DNA of 52,830 nt from DAOUEG01 sp964595455 (GCA_964595455.1 CAZQQL010000008.1:1-52830), one strand, 5' to 3'; counted from the stretch's first letter, positions 7,125-15,901 are shown. Notes: generated by a model not told the origin, from the sequence alone. Program-made: numbers and translations.

Positions 7125-8906
7125 ATGCTGCTGCCTTTTGAGATTACTCCATGCCCCGGTGACTGCGGTAAGGAATGCGGTACCGCCACCGGCAAATGTC
7201 CGGTGTGGGATCAACTCACGCCGGAAGTCCAGGAGATATGTAAGGAGAACCCTCACCTTCTCCAGTACCTCCGCATGCTCCCCAAACACGGCGTGGAATT
7301 ACCGGCTTATTATCCCAAGATCAGCCGGGCGCTCAAAGGCGCCAAAAACCCCAACCTCATCTATCCCGTCGGCGGCGGCGTGTTCATCCATATCCTCGGC
7401 AACCCCGGCGATATCCGCGACTACTACCTTGCCGTCGAACCGAGCATCGTCGATGCCCACAGCGACACGCTGGATATGATCGAGTCCCGCCTGGCGGACT
7501 ACGTGGAAGAACTCGAAGGCGTTGAAGATACGAAGAAACGCCTCGGTATTATCATGGATATCGTAGACCGCATCGTCGTCGTTTCTTCCCATGGTAAACC
7601 CGCGCCGAAAGCAAAACCGGCTGCGGATGAAAAAAGCTGTGAAAAAAAAGAAAAGAAGCCGCTGTTTTTCAAGTCCGGCGGGAACAAGGGAAAGATACAT
7701 ATTACCAGGTTCCAGTACAACGCCCTGAAGTATCTCCTGCGCCGCAAGCTGGAAGGTATGGGTGTCATGGACCCGATGATCCAGGACACGAACATAGAAG
7801 ATATTTCCTGTTCCGGTCTCGGCAATATCTTCGTGGAGCATAAGATTTTCGGCGGACTGCGCACCAGCATGGGGTTCGATGTCAACGAAGCCCTCGATAA
7901 GTTCGTCATCGAACTCGCAGAGAGCATCCAGCATCCGGTCACCTTCCGCGACCCCGTCGTGGACGCCACCCTGCCGGACGGATCTCGTATCAACATCGTC
8001 TACGGCACAGACGTCTCCAAGCGAGGGTCGAACTTTACCATCCGCAAATTTGCAGATACGCCCCTCAGCATCATCGAACTGGTGCAGTTCGGGGCGTTGA
8101 ATTTCGATATGGCGGCCTATCTCTCCATCATCCTTCAGGAAGGCATGAACGTTTGGGTCTCCGGGGAAACGGCGTCCGGTAAAACAACGCTGATGAACGC
8201 CCTGACCACGTTCATCCCGCCGGAATCCAAGATCGTCAGCATCGAGGACACCCCGGAAGTCCAGGTCCCGCACCATAACTGGATACGCGGCTGCACGCGC
8301 GGCTCCGCCAAGGAAGAAGATTCGTCCGAGGTCTCCATGTTCGACCTCCTTAAGGCCGCCCTCCGCCAGCGCCCCAACCTCATCATCGTCGGCGAGATCC
8401 GCGGTGCGGAAGGCGCCATCGCTTTCCAGGCCATGCAGACCGGCCACGCCTGCATGAGCACGTTCCACGCGGCCTCGGTCTCCAAGCTCATCCAGCGTGT
8501 CACCGGTGATCCCATTAACGTCCCCAAGACGTACGTGGACAATCTCAACGTTGTCGTTATCGCCCAGCAGCTCCGCCTCCCCAACGGGAGCCTGGGCCGC
8601 CGCCTGACCAGCATCAACGAGATCGTCAGCTACGATTCGGTTTCGGATTCGTTCTCATTCATCGAGGTGTTCAACTGGAACCCCGTCACCGATACGTTCC
8701 AGTTCCGCGGTTTCCAGAACTCGTACCTGCTGGAGAACAAGATAGCCCCACGCCGCGGTCTCCCGGAAGAAAAACGCCGCCAGATCTACAAGGTCCTCAA
8801 ACAGCGCTCGGAAGTGCTCAAGCGCATGTCGGAACAGGGCAAATCCAATTTTTATGATGTCTACGCGGTGCTCTCCAAGGCTTACAAGGAAGGGCTGTTC
8901 AAATAA
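7125..8906 (+). CDS. arlI: Archaellum motor ATPase ArlI/FlaI
   Basis: 593-aa secretion-type ATPase (PilT/VirB11/GspE superfamily) powering archaellum assembly and rotation. Walker A GETASGKT at residues 347-354; Walker B-like segment LIIVGEIRG near 418-426 with the following GHACMSTFHA His-box. The N-terminal domain (up to about 270) carries FRDP.VDATLPDGSRINIVYG, typical of the family. Odd: the first 25 residues contain four cysteines (C10, C14, C18, C25) in a spacing that could bind zinc or an Fe-S cluster. A Lys-rich linker lies at about 160-185. Directly downstream of arlH. Confidence 0.92.
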   Translation: MLLPFEITPCPGDCGKECGTATGKCPVWDQLTPEVQEICKENPHLLQYLRMLPKHGVELPAYYPKISRALKGAKNPNLIYPVGGGVFIHILGNPGDIRDYYLAVEPSIVDAHSDTLDMIESRLADYVEELEGVEDTKKRLGIIMDIVDRIVVVSSHGKPAPKAKPAADEKSCEKKEKKPLFFKSGGNKGKIHITRFQYNALKYLLRRKLEGMGVMDPMIQDTNIEDISCSGLGNIFVEHKIFGGLRTSMGFDVNEALDKFVIELAESIQHPVTFRDPVVDATLPDGSRINIVYGTDVSKRGSNFTIRKFADTPLSIIELVQFGALNFDMAAYLSIILQEGMNVWVSGETASGKTTLMNALTTFIPPESKIVSIEDTPEVQVPHHNWIRGCTRGSAKEEDSSEVSMFDLLKAALRQRPNLIIVGEIRGAEGAIAFQAMQTGHACMSTFHAASVSKLIQRVTGDPINVPKTYVDNLNVVVIAQQLRLPNGSLGRRLTSINEIVSYDSVSDSFSFIEVFNWNPVTDTFQFRGFQNSYLLENKIAPRRGLPEEKRRQIYKVLKQRSEVLKRMSEQGKSNFYDVYAVLSKAYKEGLFK

Positions 8907-8939
8907 TCTGACCCGGACTACCGGTAAGGAGGCAATGTC

Positions 8940-9539
8940 ATGAGACTGAAGAATTTTAAGGGACTGCCACTCGGCAAGCTGAAGGAAAAAGAGGCGGAGT
9001 CCGGTATTGTTATTGAAGGCACCAGCGCGGAACAACTGGCGGAGATGGAGAAGAAATTGACCGGCCGAAAAAAAGACCTGGAAGACGCCACCCGCCAGAT
9101 ACGCGATCTTTCCTCGTTAACCGAGATCATCGATAGCGACGACGACGAGCCGATAGGACCCCACGGTCCACTCCTGGAACTCACGCTGGAGGACATCCCG
9201 GAAGAAGATGAAGACGCTCCGGATCCGGAAAACGGCTCCTCGCCTGGGTTGGTCGTGATCAAGGCATCCGGTGAACCTGTGGAAAAAGGACCGGAGATGA
9301 AAGTGGCCGCCGGCATCGAGGCGGACGGTGAAGCGGAAGAAGAGACGGAAAAAGAGCCCGAAAAAGAGAAAGAATCCAGTCTCGACGATTCCTTTTCTAA
9401 CCTCTTTGAGGATGACGAAGATGATGAAAACCCACTGACGGCGCTCATCAGGAACATGCCGGATGTCACCGCCCAGGAACTCGTGGATGATATAGCTGAA
9501 ATCAAGAACATTATCAAGGAATGGCAGCACAGCCGCTGA
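8940..9539 (+). CDS. Acidic protein at the end of the archaellum operon (ArlC/D/E-like?)
   Basis: 199-aa, strongly acidic protein with a perfect AAGGAGG (8926-8932) 7 nt before its ATG. Residues 1-60 are basic-helical and include a coiled-coil-like stretch (EQLAEMEKKL). Residues of about 65-160 are disordered and Glu/Asp-rich. The last 45 residues (DENPLTALIRNMPDVTAQELVDDIAEIKNIIKEW) form a compact amphipathic helical tail. No known enzyme motif is seen. The layout, disordered linker plus short helical end, resembles the product of 5299-6402, and both may be partners of the ArlH/ArlI motor. Function unknown. Confidence 0.65.
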   Translation: MRLKNFKGLPLGKLKEKEAESGIVIEGTSAEQLAEMEKKLTGRKKDLEDATRQIRDLSSLTEIIDSDDDEPIGPHGPLLELTLEDIPEEDEDAPDPENGSSPGLVVIKASGEPVEKGPEMKVAAGIEADGEAEEETEKEPEKEKESSLDDSFSNLFEDDEDDENPLTALIRNMPDVTAQELVDDIAEIKNIIKEWQHSR

Positions 9540-9668
9540 ACGGTATGGATGATTACCACCATAAAATGAGGGCTAGCATGGTTGTCTGGGTGATAGCTCG
9601 ATAGTAGCCTGATACTGTGGGGATGGAACGCCTGTGGTGTTCGCGTCTTCGCAGCCCGGAGGACATGG

Positions 9669-11174
9669 ATGTACAAGAGGAAAAAGAAGAAACCGCTCTG
9701 GTCCGATAGGCATTTTAAGTACATTGCCGGTCTCATGGTCCTGGTGACCGCTGTATATTATCTTCCGGTCATCGGCGGCGCACTCGGTTGGATGGGACTT
9801 GAGAATGCCATGGCCAGCCTCCATAATCTGTGGGGGATAGATTTCCTCGGCCTGGTGTATTTCGCTCCGGTCGTCTATGTCGCCTACGTGTATGGCGTAA
9901 GACCGGCCATCATGTCGGCTTTCCTCTCCATGGTACTGCTGCTGCCGAATGCCTTCATCGATCCCTATCCCAATGCCTTCTTCAAACCCACGGCTTTCTT
10001 CATCATCCTCAGCGCCGTCGGGGCCGTAGTCGCCATGCTCCAGCGGAGCGAACAGGAACACCGCCTCCGCATGAAAGAGATGAAGTGCCTCTATGATATC
10101 GGCCGGCTGGCGGGCGAGAGCGGTAATGTCGATGACTTCCTGAACGCCATCGTCGCCATGATACCGCACTCCATGCAGGCTCCCTCGAATACCCGGGTCC
10201 GTGTCACCTATAAAGACAAGGTATACAAAACCCCGGACTTCCAGAAAAATGCCGGCAAGATAATGGAAGACCTGACCATCGGCGGAGAACCGTCCGGCCT
10301 GCTGGAAATTTACTCTACAACGGACAACCCGTATTTGAAAAAGAGGAACCACCTCGCCAAGACGCTCGCGGAACGCATCAGCGGCGCGATCCACCAGATA
10401 GAATTGGAGCAGTCGCTCCGCAGCTATTACTCCCAGTTAGAAAACGAGGTCGAGGCCCGGACCAAAGACCTCGAGCAGGTCCAGGAAAAGCTCATCCGCT
10501 CGGAGCGCCTGGCCGCCGTGGGGGAACTGGCTTCCGGCGTCGGTCACGAACTGAGAAATCCTCTCAATGTCATCCGGAACTGCGCTTACCTGCTCAACAT
10601 GTCTCTGGGTGAAACCGGCGATAAAGAGTCTGCCGAGACTCTCCAGGTGCTGGACAAGCAGATAGATGTCGCCAACAAGATCGTCACCGACCTTCTCGAT
10701 TTTACCCGTATCAAGCCGCCGTCCCAGGTCAAGGTCGAGGTGAACAACCTCATCAACGAGAGCCTCGCCTACGTGCCCCTGCCGGAGAATGTCACGCTCG
10801 ATTCCCGGCTTAACGGGCACCATTTCCAGGTCCGGACGGACGCCGAGCAGATCAACCGCGTCTTCACCAACATCATCACCAACGCCGTCCAGGCCATGAG
10901 CGGCCGGCAGGGCAAGCTGGAAATCGAAACCGGTGAAGAAGACGGCCTGGTCTGGGTGCGGTTCAGGGACAACGGCTGCGGTATCCCGCCGGAAAACCTG
11001 GAAAAGATCTATGAGCCCCTCTTCACAACCAAACCCAAAGGCATCGGCCTCGGCCTGGCGATCACCCGCCGCCTCATAGAACAGAACGGCGGCAAGATAG
11101 AGGTCGAGAGCGAAGTGGGGAAAGGCACCGCGTTCACCGTCAAACTGCCACTCGAAAACAGGAGGAACAACTGA
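9669..11174 (+). CDS. Membrane sensor histidine kinase
   Basis: 501 aa. N-terminal membrane region (about residues 12-125, several hydrophobic helices), a linker/sensor region of about 130-240, a coiled coil (QLENEVEARTKDLEQVQEKL, about 255-275), a HisKA domain with phospho-His at residue 293 (GHELRNPLN), then a HATPase_c domain with N box (NRVFTNIITNAVQAM), G1 (DNGCGIPPENL) and G2 (GIGLGLAITRRLI). GGAGG (9658-9662) sets the ATG at 9669. It heads a four-gene signalling cluster 130 nt after the archaellum operon. The stimulus is unknown; archaellum control is inferred from position only. Confidence 0.9.
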   Translation: MYKRKKKKPLWSDRHFKYIAGLMVLVTAVYYLPVIGGALGWMGLENAMASLHNLWGIDFLGLVYFAPVVYVAYVYGVRPAIMSAFLSMVLLLPNAFIDPYPNAFFKPTAFFIILSAVGAVVAMLQRSEQEHRLRMKEMKCLYDIGRLAGESGNVDDFLNAIVAMIPHSMQAPSNTRVRVTYKDKVYKTPDFQKNAGKIMEDLTIGGEPSGLLEIYSTTDNPYLKKRNHLAKTLAERISGAIHQIELEQSLRSYYSQLENEVEARTKDLEQVQEKLIRSERLAAVGELASGVGHELRNPLNVIRNCAYLLNMSLGETGDKESAETLQVLDKQIDVANKIVTDLLDFTRIKPPSQVKVEVNNLINESLAYVPLPENVTLDSRLNGHHFQVRTDAEQINRVFTNIITNAVQAMSGRQGKLEIETGEEDGLVWVRFRDNGCGIPPENLEKIYEPLFTTKPKGIGLGLAITRRLIEQNGGKIEVESEVGKGTAFTVKLPLENRRNN

Positions 11175-11176
11175 AA

Positions 11177-11938
11177 ATGCAGGAAGAACCCACCATCCTC
11201 GTCGTCGATGATAACGTGGACTTGCTCGAGACCTTCTCGATGATCCTCAAACGCCGGGGCTTCAACGTGGAAACCGCGGAAAACGGCGCAGCCGCCGTGG
11301 AAAAATTCCGCGAACATACCTACGATGTAACGCTCATGGACATCGTCATGCCGGAAATGAACGGCGTCGATGCCTTCAAGAAAATAAAAGAACTAGAACC
11401 GGGCGCTCCTGTTATCCTGATGACGGCCTACTCTGACGAAGACCTCATCGAAACAGCCCGGACCGAGGGCGTTAACCATATCCTGAACAAACCCATCAGG
11501 ATCGATCAGCTCATCGAGCTGATAACGAGCGCCGCTACTGACGAACCGATACTCATCGTTGACGACGACGAAGATATCCGCGAGACCCTCACGCGTATCC
11601 TGCAGCTTGAGGGCAACAAGGTCATTACCGCCGGCAGCGGGGAAGAAGCAGTGGAGATCGTCTCCGGCCGTCCCTGCCGCATGGCCTTTATCGATGTCAA
11701 ACTGCCTAATATCGACGGGCTGGAAACGTTCCTCCGCATTAAAGAAATCAACCCGTCCATTCTCACCGTTATGATGACCGGCTTCCAGAACGAGGTCCGG
11801 GACGCCCTGGAAAAGGCCCAGGAATCTTCCGCCGTCACCTGCCTGTACAAGCCCTTCGACCCCGCGGATGCCGCCAACCTCGTCAAGAAAATAGCCAAAC
11901 CTTCACGCCGCTCCGGGAGAAAGCATGAGTCCGACTGA
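11177..11938 (+). CDS. Tandem double-receiver response regulator (REC-REC)
   Basis: 253 aa made of two complete receiver domains (about 1-120 and 125-245) and nothing else. First: ILVVDDN acid pocket, phospho-Asp in TLMDIVMPEMNG, Lys in LNKPIR. Second: ILIVDDDED, FIDVKLPNIDG, YKPFD. Both keep the residues needed for phosphorylation. There is no output domain, so it probably works as a phosphate shuttle or sink, or by protein contact, between the two kinases that flank it. It begins 2 nt after the upstream kinase and overlaps the downstream hybrid kinase by 14 nt, so the three are co-translated. Confidence 0.9.
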   Translation: MQEEPTILVVDDNVDLLETFSMILKRRGFNVETAENGAAAVEKFREHTYDVTLMDIVMPEMNGVDAFKKIKELEPGAPVILMTAYSDEDLIETARTEGVNHILNKPIRIDQLIELITSAATDEPILIVDDDEDIRETLTRILQLEGNKVITAGSGEEAVEIVSGRPCRMAFIDVKLPNIDGLETFLRIKEINPSILTVMMTGFQNEVRDALEKAQESSAVTCLYKPFDPADAANLVKKIAKPSRRSGRKHESD

Positions 11939-13541
11939 ATTCATCCTCGTCGTCGATGATGACCCTGATTTTCTCAGCATCATCACGCGCATACTGGAAA
12001 AGAAAGGCTTCGGCGTTGGGACCGCGCCCTCCGGCGCGGACGCCCTGGCACGCCTTGGTGAACGGCACTTCAACGCCGCCATCCTGGACATCAGCCTCCC
12101 TGATGTGGACGGCACCGAACTGCTGTCAACGATACTCTCACAGTACCAGGACATCGTCGCCATCATGCTCACCGGACATTCCTCTGTCCAGAACGCTATC
12201 AAGTCCCTGAACCGGGGCGCCTTTGCCTACCTGGAAAAACCCCTCGACCCGGAAAACCTGATATCGGTCATCCGGAAAGGGCTGGAAAAACAGCGTCTCG
12301 TGCTGGAAAACCGCAAGCTCGTTGATGAACTGGAACGGCACAACCACATTTCCAACACCCTGCTCAACGTGTCCCAGGCGGTCTCGCAGTCCCTTGACCT
12401 GGAACAGATAATCAGCGCTGCGCTGGAGCAGGTTGATGAATGTACCGGGCTCGAAGCCAGCTTTGTCTACCTGGAAGAGAACGGTAAGCTGGTACTCAAG
12501 GGACGCAACGGCTTGCCGCCTCGCTCTGAAAGCTCGATGCCATCCCATATGCCGGCCGATGCCGGCTGCCTGGGCAGGATCTACCGCCTGGAAGAAAACT
12601 CGATGGTGTTCGAACTCCAGGACTGCCCGGAACACGACCTCGACTTCCTGAAACAGGGCGACTATCACTGCTTCGCCGGCATCCCTCTGAAACTGCTCGG
12701 CGATAACCTGGGTGTGCTCGGCGTGGTGACCAGTTTCACCCATTGCTTTACGCCCAGCATCATGGAACTGCTCGTCGGCATCGGCCGTGAGATCGCCATC
12801 GCCGTGCGAAACGCTCAGCTCTATGAAGAAGCCTCCAGCGCTCGCGCCCTGCGGGAACTGGACTCGATGCGGACGGAGTTCCTCGCCAACGTGTCCCATG
12901 AGCTGCGGACGCCGCTGGCCGTCATCAAGGGTTCGGCCAACAGCCTGCTCCAGCCGGACGTCATCTTCGATGAACAGACCCGGCGGGACTTCCTCATCTC
13001 TATCGATAAGGACGCCGACACCCTGACCCGGCTCGTGGATGACCTGCTCATGATGTCCCGTCTGGAAGCCCACGCGCTGGAAGTCCACCGCAAACCGCTC
13101 TCGTTGTTCGATGTCGTGGACGCCATCCGGGACCGGCTGAATACCATCACCGCGCACCATCGGCTTCAATTGGATATCCCGCGGGACCTGCCGAGAGTAA
13201 TCATCGATGAAGGCCGCATCGGCGAGGTTCTGACCAACCTGGTGGAAAACGCGGTGAAGTTCTCGCCGGATAATTCGACTATAAAGATCAATGCAACGCA
13301 CGGTGAAAAAGGCGTGACAGTGACCGTGACCGACGAAGGCATCGGTATTCCGCAAGAGCTGCACGAGAAAATATTTGAACGTTTCTTCCAGGGTGAAGGA
13401 AGAAAGAACGGAAGGAGAAAAGGCACCGGCCTCGGTCTGGCTATCTGCAAGGGGATTGTGGAGGCGCACGGCGGGACCATTCGTGTCAACAGCCGGCCCG
13501 GTCACGGGGCCTCGTTTGTCTTCGACCTTCCGGTGGAATAA
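11925..13541 (+). CDS. Hybrid REC-GAF-histidine kinase
   Basis: 538-aa soluble kinase. N-terminal receiver (residues 1-120, phospho-Asp55 in ILDISLPDVDG, Lys in YLEKPLD), a helical linker, a GAF-like sensor domain (about 150-300), HisKA with phospho-His325 (LANVSHELRTPLAVIKG), and HATPase_c with GTGLGLAICKGIV. A receiver at the N-terminus of a kinase suggests that its activity is set by phosphorylation from an upstream kinase such as the product of 9669-11174. No transmembrane helix is seen, so it is probably cytosolic. It overlaps the double-receiver gene by 14 nt. Confidence 0.9.
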   Translation: MSPTEFILVVDDDPDFLSIITRILEKKGFGVGTAPSGADALARLGERHFNAAILDISLPDVDGTELLSTILSQYQDIVAIMLTGHSSVQNAIKSLNRGAFAYLEKPLDPENLISVIRKGLEKQRLVLENRKLVDELERHNHISNTLLNVSQAVSQSLDLEQIISAALEQVDECTGLEASFVYLEENGKLVLKGRNGLPPRSESSMPSHMPADAGCLGRIYRLEENSMVFELQDCPEHDLDFLKQGDYHCFAGIPLKLLGDNLGVLGVVTSFTHCFTPSIMELLVGIGREIAIAVRNAQLYEEASSARALRELDSMRTEFLANVSHELRTPLAVIKGSANSLLQPDVIFDEQTRRDFLISIDKDADTLTRLVDDLLMMSRLEAHALEVHRKPLSLFDVVDAIRDRLNTITAHHRLQLDIPRDLPRVIIDEGRIGEVLTNLVENAVKFSPDNSTIKINATHGEKGVTVTVTDEGIGIPQELHEKIFERFFQGEGRKNGRRKGTGLGLAICKGIVEAHGGTIRVNSRPGHGASFVFDLPVE

Positions 13542-13553
13542 GGGGGACGCTCT

Positions 13554-14267
13554 ATGGACAAAAAACGCATTTTAATTGTCGACGACGACCCGGCGATACT
13601 GCGGCTGCTCAGCACCAACCTCAAGGCGCGCGGCTATGAAGTCGTGACCGCCACCAACGGTGAAGAGTCGCTCGATGCCGTGCAGACGGTCTTCGTCGAT
13701 CTCATTATCCTGGACCTGATGATGCCCAAAGTGGACGGAGTGGAAGTCGTCCGCCGCGTCCGGGAATGGTCGGACGTCCCGATTATCATCTTGAGCGCCC
13801 GCGGCGACGAGAACGCCAAGGTCAAATGCCTGGAACTCGGCGCAGATGATTACCTGACCAAGCCCTTCGGCATCGCGGAACTCATCGCCCGTATCAAGAC
13901 GGCCTTCCGCCACCGCGGCGATGCCACTGCCTCGCCGGCACAGCCCAATTTCACCCTGGACAACATGGAGATCAACTTCGCCAAGCGCAAAGTGATGGTG
14001 GACGGACGGGAAATTTCACTCACTCCCACCGAGTACTCGCTGCTCCAGCACCTGGCGCTGAATTCGGACAAGGTCTTGACCCACAGCATGCTCCTCCAGA
14101 GCGTCTGGGGCCAGGAATACTCCTCGGAAAAAGAATACCTGCGGGTCTTCGTCGGCCGGCTCCGGCGCAAGCTGGAACCCGATCCCAAGAACCCCCGTTT
14201 CATCCAGACCATCCCCGGCGTCGGGTACCACCTGGCCTCCTATCCCGCCGAGGCCGGCGTCGCATAA
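13554..14267 (+). CDS. OmpR/PhoB-family response regulator
   Basis: 237 aa: receiver domain with DDD acid pocket, phospho-Asp54 (LDLMMPKVDG) and Lys103 (LTKPFG), then a winged-helix DNA-binding domain (about 135-232) with LTPTEYSLLQHLALNSDKVLT and the recognition region RVFVGRLRRKLE. It is the only member of the cluster with a DNA-binding output, so it is the likely transcriptional end point of the phosphorelay. It starts 12 nt after the hybrid kinase and is followed by a strong intrinsic terminator. Confidence 0.93.
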   Translation: MDKKRILIVDDDPAILRLLSTNLKARGYEVVTATNGEESLDAVQTVFVDLIILDLMMPKVDGVEVVRRVREWSDVPIIILSARGDENAKVKCLELGADDYLTKPFGIAELIARIKTAFRHRGDATASPAQPNFTLDNMEINFAKRKVMVDGREISLTPTEYSLLQHLALNSDKVLTHSMLLQSVWGQEYSSEKEYLRVFVGRLRRKLEPDPKNPRFIQTIPGVGYHLASYPAEAGVA

Positions 14268-14291
14268 TCTGTTAGTTTCAGTTACCCCCCT

Positions 14292-14333
14292 GAGGGGGAA
14301 GGGCCGAAAGGCTCTTCTCCCTCTTTATTTTTG
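14292..14333 (+). terminator. Intrinsic terminator of the signalling operon
   Basis: A 14-bp stem with two G-U pairs (14292-14305 with 14310-14323) closed by a GAAA tetraloop, followed by TTTATTTTT. It lies 25 nt after the response-regulator stop. Confidence 0.9.
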
Positions 14334-14347
14334 GGTTTCATTTAGGC

Positions 14348-14514
14348 TGGGTGCAGCGAAGCGGAACCCACCATCAATGTTCAGTCCCCGCAGTACCCGT
14401 AGGGCGGAGTGCAACTCCGCCGGTTGAACCGATGTCTCGCTGTCCTGACCTCGGCGTACTGTTACTCCACCCTGCGTTTCGATGTTTCGGGTAGCGCGGG
14501 CGTCCCTGCCCGCG
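14348..14514. repeat. Cluster of short palindromic (REP-like) intergenic repeats
   Basis: The gene-free stretch 14334-14691 holds three different short palindromes. 14348-14370: TGGGT and ACCCA around a GCG-rich centre. 14403-14421: GGCGGAGT-gca-ACTCCGCC, perfect. 14495-14514: CGCGGGC-gtccct-GCCCGCG, perfect. Related forms occur at 19981-20007 (GGCGGCT with AGCCGCC) and, degraded, near 24052. The leading GTAGGGCGG or GTAGCGCGG context recurs. They look like non-coding REP-type elements; no gene is seen in this stretch. Confidence 0.6.
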
Positions 14515-14691
14515 GTCCTTTTTTCCAATAACGAAACAGAGCAGGTTCCGTTTTAACTTCGTAACTTGCCCCTGTCAACCAGTAAGAATATAATACACCA
14601 GACCCTGTGACAGGCCGCGAAACCACGTACTGCGGCTGCCTTAAAAAAAACAAACCTTTCGTTAGCCGGGGTAGCACAATGGAGGCATGAC

Positions 14692-15402
14692 ATGACACTT
14701 GAAGAACTCGAGAAAGAAGTAAAAGACCTTAAAGAGCGCCTCGCCCGCATTGAAGATGAACAGGCCGTCAAGCGCCTGCACCGCGTCTACAGCTACTACG
14801 TCATGAACATGATGCGGAACGAGATCTATGACTGCTTCGCGGACCACCCGGAGGTAGCCCTGCGCTGGCTGGAAGGAACCTGGCTCGGCAAGGAAGGCGT
14901 CGCCCGCTATTTCGGCGTTGGCTCTGACCGGCCGGAACCGCCGCCCGGATTCACCCATCAGGTCATGCCGGTGGCCGGCGTCGTGGATATCGAGCCCGGT
15001 GGCCAGCGCGCCAAAGGACGCTGGTATGCCTTCGGCGGCGTAAACATCCAGCGAGAAGGCAAGAATTCCCCTATCCTCGTCGGCGGCATTTACGAGATCG
15101 TCTATATCAAGCAGGACGGCGCTTGGAAGTTTCTCACTGTGGACTGGATTATCAACTACAATATCGCGCTGCCGGAAACTTCCTGGAGAAGCCCGGAAGA
15201 CATCGGCAAAGCTATCGCCGCCTTTGAAGGCCCGAACCCGGATATCCCGCCCTTCATGGAAGACCCGAGGTTCGATTCCGGCTACATCTTCCCCTACCAT
15301 TACCCGCACCCGGTGACCGGCAGGGAAACTACCGAGAAGGCCCGTAACCTGCGCACCCGTGCCATTCTGAAGGAACAAGAAGCCAAAAACAGGAGCAAAT
15401 AG
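14692..15402 (+). CDS. SnoaL-like (NTF2-fold) protein 1
   Basis: 236 aa. A short coiled-coil N-terminus (LEELEKEVKDLKERLARIEDEQAVKRL) precedes an NTF2/SnoaL-like alpha+beta barrel (about 35-165), recognised by YY, the G-(K/E)-EGV-(A/R)-(R/K)-Y-(F/Y) segment, the GRWYAFGG strand and the late DGAWKFLTVDW strand. NTF2-fold members include dehydratases, isomerases and small-ligand binders; no catalytic set is certain. A C-terminal PYHYPHPVTG motif is shared with the two paralogues at 28668 and 29320. GGAGG (14681-14685) sets the ATG. It heads a run of three cupin genes, so a shared pathway is plausible. Confidence 0.75.
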   Translation: MTLEELEKEVKDLKERLARIEDEQAVKRLHRVYSYYVMNMMRNEIYDCFADHPEVALRWLEGTWLGKEGVARYFGVGSDRPEPPPGFTHQVMPVAGVVDIEPGGQRAKGRWYAFGGVNIQREGKNSPILVGGIYEIVYIKQDGAWKFLTVDWIINYNIALPETSWRSPEDIGKAIAAFEGPNPDIPPFMEDPRFDSGYIFPYHYPHPVTGRETTEKARNLRTRAILKEQEAKNRSK

Positions 15403-15430
15403 CCCTACTCTATGCCGTAACGGAGGAGAT

Positions 15431-15901
15431 ATGCCGGAAAGAAAGTACAGCCAGTACGTCATCGCGGATGACCGCATGGAACCACCGCCGCCCGGCGCTA
15501 TGAAACGCATGGATGAACAGCGGGCGCGCGGCAACTACATCGATGCTACCCACCTCTTCGTCCTGAATCAGAAGATTTTACCCGGAGCTTTCTACGTGGA
15601 AGCTGTCTGGTTCTGGGAAAAGCACGGTGACGACCAGAACCAGTCGGAGATCGCCCACGCTCATGACTGGGACGAAGTCTGGGTCTTCGCCGGTATGGAC
15701 CGGGACAATCCGCGCGACCTCGGTGGCACGCTCGATTTCTGGCTCGGCGATGAAGAATACGTCGTCGATAAGACCTGCGTCATCTTCATCCCGCGCGGCC
15801 TCCGTCACGGCCCCTGCGGCATCAAGGAGATTCATGCACCCATCCTCTTCCTGACCCTCGGTAACGGCAGGACGTACGATAGAACATCGGGGAATGAGTA
15901 A
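15431..15901 (+). CDS. Small cupin-domain protein 1
   Basis: 156 aa. Cupin motif 1 is seen as HAHDWDE (H-x-H-x3-E) and motif 2 as PRGLRH (P-x-G-x2-H). Together these give the usual three-His/one-Glu metal site of a single-domain cupin. The N-terminus KYSQYVI is shared in spirit with other members here (KYEKYII, KYSKYFL, YDHYII). The metal and substrate cannot be told: cupins of this size include dioxygenases, isomerases and binding proteins. GGAGG precedes the ATG. It overlaps the next gene by 8 nt, a close paralogue. Confidence 0.8.
   Translation: MPERKYSQYVIADDRMEPPPPGAMKRMDEQRARGNYIDATHLFVLNQKILPGAFYVEAVWFWEKHGDDQNQSEIAHAHDWDEVWVFAGMDRDNPRDLGGTLDFWLGDEEYVVDKTCVIFIPRGLRHGPCGIKEIHAPILFLTLGNGRTYDRTSGNE

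Noticed and set aside
6057..7289. 410-aa open frame on -
   Set aside because: Antisense to arlH and its neighbours, all of which have ribosome sites and domains.
14325..14528. Short frames on - in the 14334-14691 gap
   Set aside because: They cross the palindromic repeats and lack ribosome sites.
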